In this document: positions 7,237 through 9,227 of the stretch, one piece after another | How the letters are laid out: the number at the start of each line of letters is the position of its first letter | How positions within the stretch are numbered: the first letter of the stretch is position 1 | Assembly (NCBI GenBank): GCA_015222115.1 | Contig: JADFUO010000502.1 | Location: forward strand, 1 to 9,227 | Length of the DNA: 9,227 nt | Reading direction: 5' to 3' | Source of the DNA: Bacteroidota bacterium | GTDB lineage: Bacteria > Bacteroidota > Bacteroidia > Bacteroidales > JADFUO01 | The notes under the pieces: model-generated | Databases searched by the model: none | Seen by the model: only the letters and a program-made list of their open reading frames with translations | Told to the model about the DNA's origin: nothing | Translations under genes and position numbers: made by a program

Positions 7237-7899
7237 TCAGATATTCAGATAATTCATTAAAGATTCAAATCTTTCACGCAAATCATCAAGGTTTTCTTTT
7301 TCAGAATATGAAGCTTTTACAATATAATTATACCTGTTAAAAGTTTGCAATACAGGAAGAATATCTATTTTATTAATTTTAAGAGTTACTTCAATCTTGG
7401 TTGAATCGGGATGAGAAGTAACATACAAACTAAGCACCTTTGCACCATTTGATTCCACTATTTGAGCAATTTCAGTAAGTGAATAATCATTATTATTTAT
7501 ATCAAGAACTATTATGCCTCCGGGATTGTTTATTGCAGCTATCTTTGAAAAGTTCTTAACAAGAATATTCAAGGTTATTGAACCCATATATTTATTGTTA
7601 TTATCCAAAACCGGAACCAATGTTAATTTTAAATACGATATCAATTTAACAACTTCATAGAAGTGATCATATTCAATAACATAAGGTTTTGGTAATGATA
7701 AGGCAAAATTTCCAAGCGGTTCGTCAAAATTATTCAGATTATAAATATCAACATCTGAGATTAAGCCTAAAAAATCAACATTATCCACAATCGGGAGATG
7801 TGAAATCCTGTAATCGTCCATCATGCTCAATGCCGTTGAGCCCGTATCAGAGGTTTTCAACGGTATTATTGATTCTGATATTAGTTGTTTTGCTATCAT
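7237..7899 (-). CDS. CBS-pair and ACT-like domain protein
   Basis: A soluble 220-residue protein without signal or membrane segments. A tandem CBS pair (Bateman module) covers about residues 1-122: CBS1 includes RISHLPIVD and LGLISDVDIY, and CBS2 includes KLTLVPVLDNNNKYMGSIT. CBS pairs typically bind adenine nucleotides. Residues about 127-198 read as an ACT-like fold: GGIIVLDIN strand, DYSLTEIAQIVESNGAKV helix, then KIEVTLKIN and the LPVLQTFNRYNYIV helix and strand, suggesting small-ligand binding. This resembles AcuB-type proteins. The same architecture is a frequent neighbour of nadK in Bacteroidota, so a nucleotide-responsive regulatory role is plausible but unproven. Here it is separated from nadK by the inserted Omp85-like gene. 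The ATG at 7899 follows an A-rich stretch and no Shine-Dalgarno. Confidence 0.85.
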   Translation of the reverse strand: MIAKQLISESIIPLKTSDTGSTALSMMDDYRISHLPIVDNVDFLGLISDVDIYNLNNFDEPLGNFALSLPKPYVIEYDHFYEVVKLISYLKLTLVPVLDNNNKYMGSITLNILVKNFSKIAAINNPGGIIVLDINNNDYSLTEIAQIVESNGAKVLSLYVTSHPDSTKIEVTLKINKIDILPVLQTFNRYNYIVKASYSEKENLDDLRERFESLMNYLNI

Positions 7900-7953
7900 T
7901 TTAATTTATTATTTGTTTTATGTCAAATACTACAGGTCAAACAAGATAAAAGA

Positions 7954-7961
7954 CAAAATTA
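7954..7961 (-). promoter_or_regulatory. Candidate Bacteroidota -7 box (TAATTTTG) for the CBS gene
   Basis: The minus strand reads TAATTTTG, an exact fit to the Bacteroidota -7 consensus TAnnTTTG, 55 nt before the CBS start codon. No TTG is found at the usual -33 spacing, and the region is AT-rich, so a chance match is quite possible. Confidence 0.25.
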
Positions 7962-8022
7962 AAAAGATAAAAGTAAAAAAAGTAAGATAACCCGCAACAC
8001 ACAACTGTTATTAAATTTCCAT

Positions 8023-8030
8023 CAAATGTA
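8023..8030 (-). promoter_or_regulatory. Second candidate -7 box (TACATTTG) upstream of the CBS gene
   Basis: TACATTTG on the minus strand also fits TAnnTTTG exactly and would give a leader of roughly 115 nt. It too lacks a properly spaced -33 TTG. It is listed because the rsgA-CBS gap is the first sizeable gap after the cupin-rsgA pair and the next gene probably needs a promoter there. Confidence 0.2.
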
Positions 8031-8064
8031 GCTTTTGTTCAAACTTTGATTTTAAAAAAATTAC

Positions 8065-8997
8065 TTAGTTCCAGTTATCTTTATCAAAATAATCATCATT
8101 TAAAATACTTAAATAATTGTTATACCTTGACCGGCTAATCAATCCTTTTTCCAAAGCTATTTTTACGGCACAGCCAGGTTCATGAACATGTGTGCAATTG
8201 TTAAACCTACAACCGTGCATATATTTCCTCATTTCGGGAAAACGCTCGGCAATTTCCTCTTTTTTAAAATCAAGTAAACCAAATTCTTTTATACCTGGTG
8301 TATCAATAATAAAACCACCAAACGAAAGCTCGTACATTTCGGCAAAAGCAGTGGTATGTTTTCCTTTTTTATGATATGATGATATATCTTTGGTTTTAAT
8401 TTTAAATTCAGGTTCAATTGCATTTATCAAAGCTGATTTTCCAACTCCCGAATGTCCGGCAAATAAATTTATTTTTCCTTTTAAAACTTTTTTAATTATT
8501 TCAATATTATCGCCTCTAAGTGCAGAAACCGAAAAACATTTATATCCGGCAGATATATAAATATTTGTTATTTTATTGTGTAATTTTTTTAGTTCATCAT
8601 CATAAATGTCAATTTTATTAAAAATTAAATTAGCCGGAATATGATATGCTTCAGTTGTTATGAGAAATCTGTCAATAAATCCCATAGATGTTCTGGGTTC
8701 AGCAAGAGTAACGATTAAATAAGCCTGATCAATATTAGATGCAATAATATGAGAAATTTTTGAAAGTTTTGTTGCCTTACGGATAATATAATTGCTTCTT
8801 GGGAAAATTTTAGTGATCAAACCTGTTTCCTCAAAAGGTAAAATATCAAAATTTACCTTGTCCCCAACCGATATGGGATTTGTGGCTTTTATACCTTTAA
8901 TACGAAACTGCCCTTTTAATTTACAATTAAATTTTTTACCATCATTTCGCCTGACAGTAGACCAGCTTCCTGTGGATTTTATTACAATACCTTCCAA
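8065..8997 (-). CDS. rsgA: Ribosome small subunit-dependent GTPase A
   Basis: A 310-residue circularly permuted GTPase acting in late 30S subunit maturation. An OB-fold lies at about 1-65, opening MEGIVIKSTGSW. The GTPase motifs follow in permuted order: G4 NKID (127-130), G5 SAL (158-160), G1 GHSGVGKS (181-188), G2 around KGKHTT (211-216) and G3 DTPG (232-235). The C-terminal zinc site has the standard CX4CXHX5C spacing (Cys263, Cys268, His270, Cys276). Everything needed for activity appears intact. The start is TTG at 8997, chosen because the N-terminus then matches the family and the in-frame TAA of the cupin gene lies only four codons upstream. With a 12-nt gap and no Shine-Dalgarno, translation probably depends on coupling to the cupin gene. 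Confidence 0.96.
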   Translation of the reverse strand: MEGIVIKSTGSWSTVRRNDGKKFNCKLKGQFRIKGIKATNPISVGDKVNFDILPFEETGLITKIFPRSNYIIRKATKLSKISHIIASNIDQAYLIVTLAEPRTSMGFIDRFLITTEAYHIPANLIFNKIDIYDDELKKLHNKITNIYISAGYKCFSVSALRGDNIEIIKKVLKGKINLFAGHSGVGKSALINAIEPEFKIKTKDISSYHKKGKHTTAFAEMYELSFGGFIIDTPGIKEFGLLDFKKEEIAERFPEMRKYMHGCRFNNCTHVHEPGCAVKIALEKGLISRSRYNNYLSILNDDYFDKDNWN

Positions 8998-9009
8998 TAA
9001 AAATTGATT

Positions 9010-9227
9010 TTATTTAAAATTATAATGCTTTCTGATATTTTTTTTAACATCCCAAACGCATTTTAAACCATCTTTAAAAGTAACAAAATCACCGGGTTTT
9101 ATTTTGAAATTTCCCTCATCTGTTTCAACGGTAACTTCACCGTCTAAAATCAGGCATTCCTCATTACCATTATATTCCCAGTCAAATTTTGAAACTTCTT
9201 TTTCCCAAATAGGCCAGTTTTTAATGC
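9010..9227 (-). CDS. Cupin domain protein (Cupin_3/DUF861-like), N-terminus outside window
   Basis: An open frame enters at the right edge and ends with TAA at 9012-9010. The visible 71 C-terminal residues include WPIWEKEVSKFDWEYNGNEE, ECLILDGEVTVETDEGN, IKPGDFVTFKDGLKCVWDV and a final IRKHYNF. That is the pattern of a small EutQ/DUF861-type cupin: Glu in the first motif, G-(D/E)-V turns, PGD, and a closing Trp then R-K-H-Y. Such proteins are about 90-120 residues, so perhaps 20-45 residues are missing. The substrate is unknown. It shares reading frame with rsgA 12 nt downstream and is likely its operon partner. It was recognised by translating the edge directly. Confidence 0.8.
   Translation of the reverse strand, partial: IKNWPIWEKEVSKFDWEYNGNEECLILDGEVTVETDEGNFKIKPGDFVTFKDGLKCVWDVKKNIRKHYNFK

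Noticed and set aside
8039..8049. Small palindrome TCAAACTTTGA just past the rsgA stop
   Set aside because: Five-bp arms in AT-rich DNA are expected by chance, and a one-base loop cannot form a usable hairpin. An operator cannot be argued from a single copy.
8065..9227. One cupin-RsgA fusion gene broken by a point stop
   Set aside because: Both families are normally separate, the cupin has its usual C-terminal R-K-H-Y ending just before the TAA, and RsgA begins with its normal N-terminus at the TTG.

Overview
The window looks like the chromosome of a low-GC member of the Bacteroidota, probably Bacteroidales-like. Three things support this. The gene content and order (CBS-ACT protein, nadK, porG-type barrel, uppS, bamA) match a cell-envelope block I know from that phylum. 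Exported proteins have signal peptides ending in Ala-Gln. Most start codons are preceded by A/T-rich sequence without a Shine-Dalgarno. Every recognisable gene is on the minus strand, so the biological order runs from high to low coordinates.

Layout, in transcription order. A cupin protein runs in from the right edge (stop at 9010), followed 12 nt later by rsgA (8997-8065), a ribosome-assembly GTPase with a TTG start. After a 165-nt gap holding weak promoter candidates comes a CBS-pair plus ACT-like protein (7899-7237). Next is a 156-nt gap with a terminator-like hairpin built on a short repeat that recurs near the left end. A one-POTRA Omp85-superfamily outer-membrane protein follows (7080-5623). 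A 197-nt gap contains a perfect 14-bp inverted repeat. Then comes a tight cluster: nadK (5425-4547), a PorG/DUF6089-like barrel, uppS and a full-length five-POTRA bamA (to 263), with junctions of -1, 19 and 6 nt (or 50 nt before the barrel if its preferred start is used). At the left edge a second copy of the repeat core is followed by the start of another, exported-looking protein (59 to the edge) with a strong Shine-Dalgarno. In this gene order it is probably an OmpH/Skp-type chaperone.

How the genes fit together. BamA assembles outer-membrane barrels, and the PorG-like protein and the small Omp85 protein are themselves likely barrels. UppS makes the undecaprenyl lipid carrier for peptidoglycan and surface polysaccharides. 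NadK supplies NADP for lipid and nucleotide biosynthesis. The CBS-ACT protein may sense a nucleotide or amino acid. The theme is envelope biogenesis, with a housekeeping pair (cupin, rsgA) upstream.

I see no phage, CRISPR, transposase, rRNA or tRNA, and no clearly new multi-gene system. The least ordinary points are the extra small Omp85 gene lying between the CBS gene and nadK with structured DNA on both sides, the recurring GGAGTCC hairpin repeat, the 14-bp inverted repeat, the enlarged POTRA3 of BamA and the in-frame cupin/rsgA junction.
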